A DNA stretch of 64,000 nt from Cynocephalus volans (Eukaryota > Chordata > Mammalia > Dermoptera > Cynocephalidae): assembly GCF_027409185.1 (NCBI RefSeq), contig NC_084474.1, forward strand, positions 3,651,382 to 3,715,381. The letters are read 5' to 3'. The position numbers and the translations under genes were made by a program. Under the pieces are notes generated by a model. It worked only from the letters and a program-made list of their open reading frames with translations, made no database searches and was not told where the DNA came from. Of this stretch, positions 50,481 through 62,589 are shown piece by piece. Each line of letters opens with the position of its first letter. Position 1 is the stretch's first letter.

Positions 50481-53400
50481 ACTGTGCTGGCAGCCAGTTT
50501 TCTTCATCTTCAGGAGGAAACCCAAGGTTTAGTTTGGAAAGACTGAGCCTACTTTTTGCAAGAGATCAAAGCGCCCTTCATAGTAAAGCACTGTGTCTCC
50601 AAACAGCGGCACAGCCAAGATATCTTGAAAGCAGTGTGAAGCAGAGTGAGAACAGATTAGTGAGTGCACTGGGGCTCAGGAAACACTTCTAGGAAATACT
50701 CCCAAATGCTAACTGTGACAACTGACTTTCTTTTCTTTTCTATTTGACTAATCTTAGTGTTGCAAAGCATAGTTTTTGTCTTTATGAGAACGGAAGGGAA
50801 AAAAAAAACATCCTTCCAGAAGGAAAGGAAATTTTCTTGGGGCAAAGAAATCGTTTTCTAAAGATATTGCCACCTGAACTCTTAAGTTCAAAACACTGGA
50901 GAAGCCAGTATAAGAGGAAGCAAAAGTAACTCACCATGCAAATCTCTGCCAGAAAAGCTTAAGGGTGCTTACAGATACTGCAGAAGCAGCTAACCTCATA
51001 GCAGAGATAAATCAGACCCTCACATCCCTGGGATCAACTATCCTGAAGGAACCTTCAAGTTAACCTCAGTGGCACTGAGCTGTTAGCAGCAAGACCATTA
51101 GTGCAGCAGCTCGCAAATGCTATACTGGCCTAAGAGGCAGGAGCAGCAGCTAGTCGTCCTATCATGGGAAAGGCGGGCAGAACACAGAAGCAAAGCGTGC
51201 AGCCTGACATAAGCACAGCAGGCAGGCTGGCCGCCAGGCTGCACACACAGGCTGCACCATCTAACTTCTGGCCTCCCACATCTGGTGCTTGATCCAGGCT
51301 GATCCAGCTGCATTCCTGAGCATCAGCACACAGGCTTTTCTGCTGATGTTTTTCCCTGTTGGGGAAAAAATATGTGCTCTGAACTGAGGGGGTACAGTGC
51401 AGGGGTGGAGAGAAGAATGGCCAAGCAGACCTGCCAGAGGGTTAAAAGCACACTGCCTGGGCAAAAGGGAATGGGCCAGGCACGGCCAGCTCCACAGAGA
51501 CTGCAGGAGCCCAAGGGTGCGCCGGCAGGAGGGCGCACGTGCGTGCTGACAGGAAGGAACGCAGCCCCGTTCCTGGGCCCACGGAGAGCCTCGCAGCAGC
51601 CTGGTGCTTCCCACTGGGATGGCACGCCGCTTGATGCAAAGCTTGATCACCGGAGTAGGGAGTCAAATGCTCTTTTTCTTCGCTGCTGTGTGTCAGCTTG
51701 TGTGGCTGAGGGCCTTTGTTTTCCAGTTGAATCCCATCAGCAGGGCTGACCGCCTCGCTCACTCGAAGGGAGCTGAGCCAGGAAACAAGCTTCTCGGTGT
51801 GGCTGCTTCTCCAGGGTACAAAGAAGGGCAGAGCAGAGCTCAGCCACCAGGGCGGGGGAAGGGAGGGAGAGAGACAGAGAGATAGAGAGAGGGGGGAAAT
51901 CCTGTGTATTGTTCCATAAGGACATAACAAACAAAAAAACGCCAAAAGGTCTCTCCTAAGTCCAGATCAAAGAAGTCTGGCATGCACCACCCTTGCACTG
52001 AGTCCATCGGAACCTCTGTGGGAAGCCCAGCGGCTGCGCGTGCTCTCTTAAGCGAGAACAGCATGGGCAGAGAAGCGTTCCAGCAGGGACTCTCAGATTC
52101 TTTATTCATCAGATAGGAGGAGTCGACAAGAAGACCTCCAAGGTCAAGGAGGAACTCAAGAATTCTATGAACCAAGAAAGAAAATAACCTCAGAACTAAG
52201 GGAGCATGACCCCAAAAACTAATGGCTCAGATTGACCAGGTCCTGAATGGTTGTTGGCACAGGTGCACCCCTCCCTCGTCGGCAGCAGCTGGTGGCTTGC
52301 TGACTGAGTGGCTACCTGTTGTGGCAGGCAAAGGACATCCATCCCAGGCAAGTTATCTGAGTAAAGTCAACCTTGCCACATTAAAATTTCTTTCAAGGCT
52401 TACCTCTTCACGCTACATCTAGGGAACGTCTCCTGTTTAACTGGTTGCCACCAGCCTCGGGTACCAGGATTTTGGTGAGCATCCGCGAGAGAGGGGAGGA
52501 GACCCGATGACGATTTCGGGCAGGTGAGTTCCAGACACAGATCCCGAGCACAAGACAGGGAGCTGCCTCTCGCAGCTCCTTAACATCAACTTTGGCCTCA
52601 GATCCCACAGTCCCCGCTGCAGCCTAGGAGTTACAAGATGTCTCCACGACGCCTCTGATCAGGGTTTGATCCAGATTTTTAAATTTTAGAAATTTAATCT
52701 GAATTTATTCTAGGCAGGTATTTTTGGATGACAGTGTATAGCACGGTATTTTGTACTCAATAAATGTTGACTGAAGGGACACACGAATCAAGAAATGAGC
52801 CGATGCGCTGAATTCTGAGTTCCCTCATAGAAAGGTATCACCTGCCAGTCACTGCCGCACACTCAGTTCCAGGTTTTCCAGCACTTCCCTCAGGAGCTGA
52901 GCCTGATAGATGTCATATGAATATAAACTATCAGCGAATACATTACCTTTCAGAGTTTAATATGATTCCCTGGGTTTGCTAAATGTCAGAGGGCTAACTT
53001 CTAAAAGGGAGTGTTGTGATTTTCAGCTTCTGCAGAGGATCGATGAAATCTAAAAGAGCAGCCCCTTAGTTACCCCTGATGAGAATCCTTGGGGTCCGAG
53101 CCATCTCTGAGCAGTCTTCCTGCCCCCACCATGCGACAAAAGGCTTCTCGTCAGGACTTCTGAGAGACTGTATCTGTCCTTGTTTGCTCTAAGCCCTCAT
53201 CCCCATTTGTGAGTAGGAAGCCTGCTGCTGAGGCAGTGTGGGGCTGTGTACCACAGACTTCACAGCAGGACCCCCCCCCCCCAGGCTCGGCCCAGCTTTT
53301 GGAACCCTGACGAAGCAAGAGTATTAACATCAGGAAGCAAACTTTGCGGCTGTTGGATGGTAGGGCAACCAGAGCACGCCTGCGCCGCTGCAGGTGGTAC

Positions 53401-54745
53401 TACAATTTTATTTGAGTTAATTTAAAATGGCAGCAAGAAAAAAGGGTGTGACTCAAACACAAGCAGCTAAATGTACAGTAGACCCAATTTTTCCTAGAGG
53501 TCCCAGATGCCTAACACTGAAAGAACACACAGGAAACTTATCCATTCTCAAGAAGCTCTAGTGGCAAAGGGTCTGAACTTTCCAACTTTCCATCTTCATC
53601 CACAATTACAAATACCCCCAAGAACATCCTTGTCACAATAGACACTTTCCTTCGACCTACGTGTGCTCCCACATGTGTGTGCAGCTCATGCAGACTCAGC
53701 CCGTTACCAGCATAGGACCCTCTCATGTAATGAAAACGTGGAGGAGGTACCTCTGAATGTACACAAAGCCTCACATTACCTACCTTTATGTTTTTCCTGG
53801 TAAGAACTATGTAAGAAATCCAACCTCAGGGACATAGAGCAGGTATTATAAGAAATACGTTGTTCAGCATCAGGCCAAACCTGTCCTCCCACCACCTGGG
53901 CCTGGCCAGAGTCACTTCTCTGCATCCGTGTACAACAGAAATGAGAGAGGGAGGACAGGGAGGTGGCCTTCAGAAGGATGCAGTGTACACATACTTCTCC
54001 CAGAGGAGCGACTCCAGGGTGTTTGGAAGTCAGGTCTTCCACTGGTCAGACTATGAGGGACCGACCCTGAAAGGCCCCTGGGATCTGCTGCTCCCCAGGG
54101 CATATCCAACCCTTCCTTCTCCTGGAGCTGCAAGTGCTGATCCAGAATTCTCTTTCAACCCCAGAGTGGTTAGGGAGGAAGGGAGAGAAATCACACTACC
54201 ATGGGAATGTCAACCTCCTTTGCCTGGAAGAACCTGATTGGGGACCCTCTTCTGAATCCCGTAAGCAATGAAGTCTGCCACTCCGTGGGAGGGCACCCCA
54301 TGGTCACCACTTCAACCCTGGGGGGAGTAGTGCTGACATCGAGGGGTGGCTATAAAAAGAACCAGGCTGGAGTGATCCTGGCCAAGGCTACCCACTGGAG
54401 CAGGTGACAGGGCTGCACCTCCTGGAGCTTCCGAGGGAGTCTGGTTTGCCCCTAGCTCCTCTTGACTTGACCCCAAATGTGTATCCCTCCGCTCCTAGAG
54501 AAGGCCCCCAAAACTCTGCCCAGTGATCCACCACGCAGAAAGGCAGAAGCACTTTTGACTTTAATAAAAACAGGCCAGTTCCCCACCCTATCTTTCTTCT
54601 CTGCCTGAGAAAAGCAGCCTTCTGGAGAGGACAAAAGTCAAGACCACCACAGGTTCTCTGTCCCCAGGGGACACAGGCTAGGAGAAGACAGGGGATTCCA
54701 AACCCCCCACCACCACCCCCGAAGGTGGCCGGAGCACTTTCTTAC

Positions 54746-54823
54746 CAAACTCACTGGCACAGAGATGTTCAATGATGGCTTCAGATTTCAACTCGTTGTC
54801 ACACGGAGGACATACAGTTGTGC
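54746..54823 (-). CDS. SFRP1: SFRP1 exon 2: CRD-NTR linker and start of the netrin-like domain
   Basis: This is a 78-base exon. It completes Gly180, encodes residues 181-205 and gives the first base of Ala206. The acceptor is a pyrimidine-rich tract ending in CCTAG, and the donor is GTAAG at 54745-54741. It carries the first three NTR-domain cysteines at residues 184, 187 and 201, within a TTVCPPCDNE segment typical of SFRP1. Both flanking introns are phase 1, so skipping this exon would keep the frame but remove three NTR cysteines. It lies 4,016 bp from exon 1 and 31,754 bp from exon 3. Its peptide appears identical to human SFRP1 as I recall it. Confidence 0.97.
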
Positions 54824-57800
54824 CTAGGAAGGAAACAGGGCAGAAACAGAAGCTGTAAGTTAGGGGGGAAGACAATTCCTGGGGAAGAGGTCAGCCCTGG
54901 GACCAGGATGAAAGGAGTTAAAGTCTTCTGGAATTTCTGAAGGGTGACCTGAGGATCTAAAAGAAGGGCCCCAGAGCCTAGGATCCAAAGCCATACACAG
55001 GCCTACAGCTGTTGAATATGACACAACTGTTTAAACCAACACTAGCGGGGACTAGGTGTGGGCAGGTCCCGTGAATGATGACTTGTGCGCTGTTGTAGGT
55101 CCCTGGAAAAAGCTGGCTTATAAGCAAAAAAGATCTATTCTGGTTGTTTGTTTCCTGTCCTGTCTCCCTCTCCTTTAGATACCTCCCTCGGATTCCTGCC
55201 TGCCCCTTTCCCCTTTCCAGTCTCCCAACAAGATAGCAGATCAATCTGAACAGCTCTCCAGAAGCCAAGAGAAAAAGAAGCAGTCAGACTCACAAACCCC
55301 TGCACACCCCCTTCCAAAAGGGCTGTGGCAGGAGAGCTCCTGCCAGAGCAGGAAGGAGAATAGCTGGGTGGGGTGGGGGAGGCACTAGCGCCAGCCGCCA
55401 AATGGGAGGACAACGGGGCTGGACGGCACCCTTTGGAGGCCCTTTCACAAGCGACTGTGAAGTGCTTTGGGGGAGGGGGAGGCGTACATGCCACCGGGAG
55501 GCGGATAAGCCCCTGGGGAGGGAGACTTCTGAGGCAAAGCCAGAGGCCTCCTCCGAACCAAAAAGCTGCTGAAGCAGGAGCGGTCTCAAGGAGGCAGTGG
55601 GCCTCCGGGTAAGGGCAGTGAGGAGGAGGAACGGTGGAATCCTCCGGACACTGAAGTGGCTTGTCATCGTCACCAACACTTATCAAACAACTTGGAGTGT
55701 ATGGACGACCTAGGAAAGCATTAGCACACTCTAAGGGCATGCCACACCAGCACAGCCCAGGAGGCCAGCCAGGCTGGAGCTGCAGAGCACAGGAAAGTCA
55801 CCCAAGACTCAAGCCAAGGGGACGGAAGGCCAGGCGGGGTTTGACGCATGAGCAGCCTGTGCTCCTCCTCCGTCTCCTCCTTCCTTGCCCTCTCCAGAGC
55901 GGCTTCTGTGGCAGCACCTCCCTGCCCCTGGAGCCCCGTTGCAGCTCAGACAGTGAAATGGGCAAAATCTCAAAGGTGGAGGAGAAAGAGGGAGCTGCAC
56001 AGCCCTCCCAGGTGACACAGGGGTCCACAGACCCCTCGCCACTTCCAAGCAGCGTCCCCAGCAGAGACCACACCCCTGAGTCTTTACTGACAGATTCCTC
56101 TCCCACCAGTACTCTGTACCCTGGACCAGACACCCCCAGACTCCCGTCGGCAGGAAGCACACTCCAGGCAGAAGACGGCATGACTGGCCTTGGCCCAGAT
56201 GCTGGAAACTTGCTTTGCATCCAGAACCTGAGGGTGGGTTCTGGAGATAGTGCTGCTGACAAAGGAAAAAAACTTCCCAGGAATTTTGCGGTATGGTTCT
56301 TGCTTCCATGAGGAGAAAAAAAGGGAAAGGCAATCCCGCGATATGGAAAGACCATGTTACCCACACCAGGACAGTGAACTGGGCTTTGGGTTTTGACCAA
56401 ACAAGTAGCAAGGCCAGGATGGTCAGAATATCACGGTGCGACCCCGTCCCCTTGGCACACTCACTGCCTCTCCTGTCACACGCAGAGCTCCCTAATCTGG
56501 TGGGGAGCCCAGGGCTCTGCCCCCCACAGGGCACATCCACAGTCCCACAGGGACCCGGGCTTCAGTGCCTCTCAGGATGGGGTGGACGCTGTGTGTTTTC
56601 GAAACAGCTTTGGCTGTCCTCACAGCTGACTCTGGAGCAGCGTGAGCCAGAAACAGGAGGAATGCACACTGCAATATAATCTGTGCCTCCTCGGCACCCC
56701 TGGCCCTGCAGGCCACCTCGACAGGACAAGCCCCGCGGTCAGCCACCTGGGAGACTGAACTAAATCACTGTGCTGAGGTGTATTCAAAATAATGTTTAAA
56801 GCAAATGAACAAAAAACTAAAAGGTTTTGTGCTTTATTAATGCTTATGGGGGGCAGAAGAGAAAGCCCAACCCTGGAACCAGGATTGAGTAAATTTTTAA
56901 AGATCAACATATGCACGTGCACACATGCACACATGCACGCACAGGCCACCCTCCACCTCCACGCTTAGCTGAGCTGACAGTGGCCTGCCCGGCAACCTCG
57001 GAGGAAGCAGAGCGAGGCCCCCTCCCTCATGGGACCCGGGGACCCCTCCCTCACGGGGCCCGGGGACTCCTGAGGACCCCGGGGCTGCGGTCTTGAATGG
57101 GAACACGTGCCTCCTCCCAGGGCCAAGCCTCTCTTCACTGAGGGGAGAGCCAGTCTCGAGTCCCACTCCTGAGGGGTCCCTCTCACAGCTCTGTCTCTGG
57201 TCTTGGGAGGGTGGCCACCTGAGCACTCCTGGGGCAGAAAGCAGGAGAGAGAGAGAGAGTGCAAACGAGCACAGCAGCAGCCAGGGGCAAGGCATCCAGG
57301 GCACAGCAAGTGTGGGTCCCCACCGTACCACAGCCTTGTGGGGGTCCTGAGCAGGCACCCCTACAGTCCCCTCTTCCCTCGGACTTCAGCCACTTTCCCC
57401 ACAGCTGTTCCCAAAAGGAACAGTTCCACTGCATGTCTGCACACAGTCCCTGAAAGAGACAGCAGTGGCCACGGGGAATGGACTCCAGCTCAGTCGGGCC
57501 AAGCAGAGCTGGCCAAGCCTCTGGGGCAGGAGGAAGGGGAGAAGGGAGGTCCTGCGGGCCACAGGGACGGCGCCACAGCAGCAGGACGCCCAACGCTTTG
57601 TCTGCTCTGTGTCCTGCTCAGCAGTCCCCTCCATGCGCTGCGGTGCCTGCCCAAAGGTTAGCCCCGAGAGCAGAGGCGCCCGGCCCTGCCACTGCAGGCC
57701 CAGCCCGGCCATCCAACGTCGGGCACTTTGCAGCCTGCCTTCCTTCCCTCAGATAATCAAGAGTATTCAAAATTTGGGGTGTTCCTTTCCCACCCCCACC

Positions 57801-58839
57801 CCGTCCTCACTCTGGGGGTGCTGGGCGTCTGCACACCCCTCTTTCAGCATCCACAGCAGTGGTTAAAGACACCGCACACTTCCGATGAGCTGAGTATGCA
57901 GCCACCTCCTGCCCGACCCCTCCTCAAAAGGCCCTCGGGAAGTCACCCTGTGCTAGCGCACCCACACCCGGGGCTTGGTCACTATCCGCGTATTTGAGAG
58001 CCCAAACTTTGCTCCCGAAGACTTCAGGGTTGGATTCACTCCTATCGAAGGCGACCGGGCTGGAGCGGTTTTGTTTTCGTTTTTCTCCTTCCCGGGATTT
58101 TTTTCCTTCCCACTGAAGAACTGCCTGTTCAGCAGGAAGGGGTTCTGACAGGGACCCCAGGCTGCTGGCCAGGCTGGTGGGAAGGACTCTAATTTGCAGA
58201 GGCCCACTCGCCACCGAGGAGATGAACACGAGCTAATTACGTTGTTATGTGTCTAATTACCTGCGGATCTGTGCAAATGAGAGACGCAGCGGGGTAGGCA
58301 AGGGGGAGGGAGAAGCAAGTCTGCAGCCCGAGAGCCCAGCGTCCATGGCCGTCTCTCCCCGGCCGTGGGCAGCAGCCCTGCGGCTACCTGGCTGCATGAG
58401 TGTGAGGAAAGAGGGTGAGAGTCCTCCTGGAGCCCACGAAAGTGAACAGGAGCTGCGCTCGGCGTCCCGGCGGCCCTCCCCGCGCTCTCTGCGCTTTGGG
58501 TCCTGCTGTTCTTGCCACTGGAGCACCCCGTCCCCGTCTGGGATGCCAGAGACCTCGGAGGGGACCCGCTGCCCTCCCCGGGGGGGAAGAGCGCTCTTTT
58601 CCCTTCGAGCCGCGGGGCTTTGTTTCAGGCAGGGCAGGGGCGAGCCTGGCTCCCCAGGGGAGCCGCTCGGGGGACCGCGCCGGGTCTCCGGGGCCGCCGT
58701 CGCCGGACCGGCTCCGCCGCGCGCCCGGCTCGCGAGAGCGCTGGGCGACACGGCGGCCACGCGGGGAGCGTCGCGCGGCTGGCGGGCCACCGCGGGCAGC
58801 GCGTCCGGACTCGGCCGGCGCGGGAGGGGGCGGCCTTAC
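54824..58839 (-). other. SFRP1: SFRP1 intron 1
   Basis: A GT-AG intron of 4,016 bp. The part next to exon 1 is CpG-island sequence. It also holds a 24-bp unit repeated twice at 57019-57066 (two mismatches), a CA/TG-rich patch at 56905-56945 and a short GA run near 57245-57260. I recognise no transposon and no second exon. The unusually low repeat content would suit regulatory sequence, but nothing here proves it. Confidence 0.85.
56905..56945. repeat. CA/TG short repeat in intron 1
   Basis: Repeated ATGCAC(A) units: GTGCACACATGCACACATGC. Confidence 0.85.
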
Positions 58840-59377
58840 CTTGGGGCTTGGAGGCTGCGGTGGCGTTGGGCGGGGTCATGGCGATGCAGACGTCCCCCTC
58901 GGGGAACTTGTCGCACCTGAGCATCTCGGGCCAGTAGAAGCCGAAGAACTGCATGACGGGCTCGCACGAGTCGCGCACGGCCTCGCAGAGCCAGCGGCAC
59001 GGGTAGATGGGCCGGTCGAGGCAGACGGGCGCGAAGAGCGAGCAGAGGAAGACCTGCGTGCCCATGTGGCAGTTCTTGTTGAGCAGGGGCACCCAGCTGC
59101 TGGCCTGCTGCTTCACCTCGGCCATGCTCTCGTGCTCCAGCAGGTTGGGCAGCACCATGCGCTGGTAGCCCACGTTGTGGCACAGCCGCAGGTCGGCCGG
59201 GATGTCCACGCACTGCGGCGGCTTGGCGTAGAAGCGGCCGCTCTGGTACGCGCCCACGTCCGACTGGAAGCTCACGTAGTCGTACTCGCCCGCCGAGCCC
59301 GCGGCCGGCAGCCCGGCGGCCAGCAGCGCCAGCAGCGCCAGCGGCGCGCCCGCCCGGGCCCCGCGCCCGCCGCCCAT
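58840..59377 (-). CDS. SFRP1: SFRP1 exon 1 coding part: signal peptide and frizzled CRD
   Basis: Encodes residues 1-179 and the first base of codon 180 of a 312-aa secreted frizzled-related protein 1. The protein binds Wnts and Frizzleds outside the cell and dampens Wnt signalling (family knowledge). Residues 1-29 form a signal peptide: an Ala/Leu-rich core from about 11 to 26, with likely cleavage after GSA at 29. The cysteine-rich domain has the canonical ten cysteines at 56, 66, 103, 112, 119, 127, 131, 138, 155 and 164. An N-glycosylation sequon (NAT) is at 171-173. The start ATG at 59377-59375 has a G at -3 and a G at +4. It precedes a signal peptide of normal length, two residues shorter than in human SFRP1. 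The exon ends in CAAG followed by the donor GTAAGG (58839 downward). The gene is in a CpG island. The identification is secure; the CRD is near-identical to known mammalian SFRP1. Confidence 0.98.
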
Positions 59378-59680
59378 GCCCGCCCCGCGCTCCGGCCGCC
59401 GCGACGTCGGGGCCGCCTGCGCCGCCTCCGCGCGCGTCCCGCCGCGAACTTCCCGCAGCCCGGGACAAAAGGCGCCGTCCCAGCCCTGCCCGGCTCGGCG
59501 GCCGCGCGCTGAGCCGTCCCCGGCGGTGGCGGCCCTGGCCTGCCGCGGGAGGGCGGCGCGGGGCGGCTCCGGCGAGGCGGCGGGCTCGAGTGCGCGGGGC
59601 GCGGTGGCCGAGCCCGCGGGGTCCCCGCGCCGCAGCCAATCAGCGCCCGCCGCGGCCGCGAGCCGCACCGGGCACCACGT
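59378..59680 (-). other. SFRP1: SFRP1 5' untranslated region (start site approximate)
   Basis: This very GC-rich segment lies upstream of the ATG. Human SFRP1 has a 5'UTR of about 300 nt, which would put the transcription start near 59680 here; it could lie anywhere from about 59550 to 59680. The SFRP1 reading frame stays open upstream of the ATG, but I see no in-frame ATG there, so the annotated start is kept. Confidence 0.5.
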
Positions 59681-59792
59681 CAGTCACCGCGCCGCGAGCC
59701 AATCGCTCCGGCCGGAGGGCTCGCCGTGCCAGAGCCGGGCCCGGGTCAACAGCCTTCGCAGACAAAACCAAAAATAAGTAGACGGATAAGCA

Positions 59793-59955
59793 GGAGGCGG
59801 GGAGGGGAGGGGACGCGAGGCGAGGCGGGAGGGGACGCGAGGCGAGGCGGGAGGGGACGCGAGGCGAGGCGGGAGGGGGCGCGAGGCGAGGCGGGAGGGG
59901 GCGCGAGGCGAGGCGGGAGGGGGCGCGAGGCGAGGCGAGGCGGGAGGGGGCGCGC
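59793..59955. repeat. G-rich 22-bp minisatellite next to the SFRP1 promoter
   Basis: About six tandem copies of a 22-bp unit begin at about 59813. Each unit is (A/G)CGCGAGGCGAGGCG followed by GGAGGGG. The first three copies start with A and the next three with G. The last copy carries an extra GGCGA, and the array fades into a GCGCGC stretch. A partial G-rich repeat precedes it. It lies 435-575 bp upstream of the ATG, immediately upstream of the likely start site. Each unit has runs of G on the plus strand (C on the gene strand), so G-quadruplex or i-motif folding is possible. Confidence 0.93.
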
Positions 59956-60270
59956 GCAGGGTCGGGGGCGCGGCGGGAGGAGAAGCGGGGACCGTCAGCG
60001 GGACGCGCACACGCGCGCGAGCCACACCGAAGTCCGCTGCCCCGCGCGCTGTGCGACCCTGCTCGGGTCTGTTCTCCGAGCGACAGCACAAAGACAGGCC
60101 GCTTCCCGGCCGGCCGGAGGGCAGGGAGGCCGAGGCAGGACGTGCTGCTCTGTAATCCCTGGAGAAACGCGAGGGCCAGCCGGAGGGGGGGTTTGCGTAT
60201 TCAAAGCGCAGCACCTTTCCAGGTGGGGCCCCGGAGGGTGGCCCTGGGCGACCTAGGCGGCTGTAGGTGA

Positions 60271-62585
60271 ACGCGCTCTGGCGGGAAATATTGCTCACGA
60301 AGGTGTTACCTTTGGTAGGACAGCTTAAAAAAATTTTTTTTAATAAAATAAAAACCCCTATCAAACCCCAGCCCAGCCGACGGCACGTCTGTCTGTGCGT
60401 GCACGCATATGCACGTTGACATGTTTGTGGTGTCGAAAGGCAAAACATTATCAACACACGTGCACTTATCAGAGTGGCCTGTGCAAATACAAAGTCTGTC
60501 ACTCAGGCACACATGCTGCGTTCAGACCCGGTGCAGCGACCTCACGTCAAAACCGAGGGTTCCCATTAAGGCAGAAGCCAAGAGGTCGGTATCAGCAGAA
60601 ACAGAGCTACAACTGTCTCTCCAGCCCCTAGGAACAGAAGTCACCCTGCCACCCCCTACCTCGGAGTTCCTGGGAATACTCTGTATGTTTCCAACAGTCC
60701 CCTGAGAGGGAGGGTCAAGCTCCAGAGAGCTGGATCCCAGAGTGGGGAGAAAACAGCGAGCAGTTCCGAAGGTCACCGGGTCTCCAGTGCCTGTGTGCTG
60801 AAGTGTAGATGGAGTGAGGCCCAGGATGCTAAAAACCCTATCTGAGCGGTGTGGTGCCACCCCGTGTGGCAAATGGGCCACAGATCTTAGCGCTCAAGGC
60901 AGACACCACGGGAGGTGCTGCCTTGCCGCGCCAGCGTGTTTGTAAAGCTCTGGGGAAGCTTGCTTTGGACTCTGCAGACCTAATTTCTCCATGGCCGGAT
61001 TCCAAGCAAAACGACTAGAGTTTGCAAAGAAGCAGGCCTGTTTTCTTAAAGCAATCGTGCCCATACGGAGGTTGTGATCCCACTGTGCACACAGGAAGCA
61101 TCTGCAGGGCAACTCCTCTGTCACCTCCAGGTCCATAAAAGGTGCCCCCAAACCAGAGGGGTAGAATGCAGGAAAGAGATAAAGAAGACAGAGCAAGACT
61201 TTGGATGGCCAAGGGTTAATTCCCAAACAATTGGTAAGTCTCAGCCTGAGAGGCTGGGGAAGACATTCTTCACACAGAATAGGCTGCAGGAGACCAGGCA
61301 ACTTTGTCTCAATTCAAGGGGTATTTAGAGAAAAATGCTGTTTGGTAGGGGGTCCTTTTCTCTCCTCAGGCCAGGCCCTCACTTCCAAGCCAAATGTGTG
61401 TGTTTACTCACTCATTGGAAAGATTGGCATTTGGAGATAACATCCTCTCACCTCAGAATCCAGGCTTTGCTGACCCCTCACTCATATTTACACAGTTTTT
61501 CCAAATGGCAGAGGATTTGGGTCTGTCCACCATTGCTGAAATTAGTCCAGGTGACTGCACCTCCAACAGTTCTGGGAGTCTCAGTCAGGAGTAAATCTCA
61601 CAAATCCATTCATGGTAGGACCTAGCCTATGTCTGTCTATCCAAAGTGACTTTGATCACCCCCAATCCCCAACTCCCCCCCATCCCCAATAGTCTTGCTG
61701 CTTTAGAGATTAGCCACAGGGAGTGTCAGTATAAATAAGACAGCAGAATCCTAAATCCAGTACATTTGTGGCTCCTCCCAATACCCAGCTGGAAAGGAAG
61801 GACTCTAGGTCTCAGTCCCACTGAGAAACTTTCGTCCACACTTGGGACTTTGGAAAATGACTGCTGCCGGTCAGTTCACATACTGTAGAACAGCACCATG
61901 CAGAACAGTCTGAAGACTTTGTATTTTAGAGATGCATATAGAATTTTTGTCCTTTTTCATACTGTCAAACTTTGCACTTTAAAGCCCAGTCTCTCTTACC
62001 TCTAATGGCAAGAATGTGTGTGTGTGTACAGGAGAAAGTTCTTGAACACAGACTCTTTAAACATGCTATTGGCACGACAGAGTTCCCAGAAACCAGGGTT
62101 CCTGAGCAGAACTGTGCGGCAGGAGGCCCATCCCCCCTCCTTCTCGAATGGCTGAAATGAACAGGGGCAAAATACAGCTTTACTCTTATGTTTCTCCTTT
62201 CAACAAAGTTCTGATTTTTTCACACTGCCGATACCTGAACACTGGGAGTGCACTCCATGTTGCTTTACCACACCAGCTTGAGGAGGCATTTTTCAGTCTC
62301 CCCAATGCCCAAAGCTGACTGTCAGACCAAGCAGGGTCACCAAGGGGCCTCCCGTATGCCCACCTGTGGCCTCTTGCCACACTCAGAGCTCCTTCCTGCT
62401 CCCTCCTAGAAAAACTGGGCAGGGAGGAGCCTTCCCAGCCCATGGTTCCTATTCTGTTTCACTGTATCATCAGCGATTTTCAAGACAGCCTCCAAAGATA
62501 CACTTGGCACGTTCTCCACCAGCCTGGAGCACTGCAGCAGGGCAGGAGCCATGCAGAGAAAAGCGTTCCCACCCAGAGTCAGGAA
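60271..62585. other. Region upstream of SFRP1, unassigned
   Basis: Beyond the CpG island. An A/T-rich patch lies at 60327-60360. No transposon, ORF with a domain or RNA gene is recognised. Any upstream enhancers would have to be found by conservation or chromatin data. Confidence 0.5.
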
Positions 62586-62589
62586 GCCC

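Larger units (their letters stand above)
22992..54745 (-). other. SFRP1: SFRP1 intron 2 (31.75 kb)
   Basis: A large GT-AG intron. The recognisable contents are listed separately: MIRs, a HAL1, an MLT1 and an MST-like LTR, an L1 3' end, L2 fragments, and CA, TAA and ATTC simple repeats. The stretches 25.7-28.3, 29.7-31.1, 32.0-34.9, 36.7-37.8, 37.9-40.5, 44.5-47.8 and 50.5-54.7 kb show nothing I can name: no ORF with a recognisable domain, no RNA gene and no lineage-specific SINE. Homopolymers include G runs near 39860 and 46625 and a C run of about 14 at 53270. Confidence 0.85.
58420..60270. promoter_or_regulatory. SFRP1: CpG island and SFRP1 promoter
   Basis: A dense CpG-rich block covers the 3' part of the promoter, the 5'UTR, exon 1 and the start of intron 1. 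CCAAT boxes lie at 59636-59640 and 59699-59703 in the plus orientation, that is ATTGG relative to the gene, and are candidate NF-Y sites. No TATA box is seen at a plausible distance. Broad CpG-island initiation is expected. SFRP1 is well known for promoter hypermethylation and silencing in tumours (established knowledge). The boundaries are estimated by eye. Confidence 0.8.

Noticed and set aside
55661..56540. Overlapping open frames of 200-243 codons on both strands in intron 1
   Set aside because: No domain, no homology I can recognise, and open frames on both strands point to base composition. The splice sites of SFRP1 account for the locus.
58415..59512. A 365-codon open frame on the plus strand across SFRP1 exon 1
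   Set aside because: It is the antisense shadow of the GC-rich exon and CpG island. It has no recognisable domain and low-complexity Arg/Ala/Gly/Pro composition.
59378..59668. In-frame N-terminal extension of SFRP1
   Set aside because: The frame is open for 97 codons upstream, but it contains no ATG; the outermost start-like codon is GTG. The ATG at 59377 has a good context and leads straight into the signal peptide.
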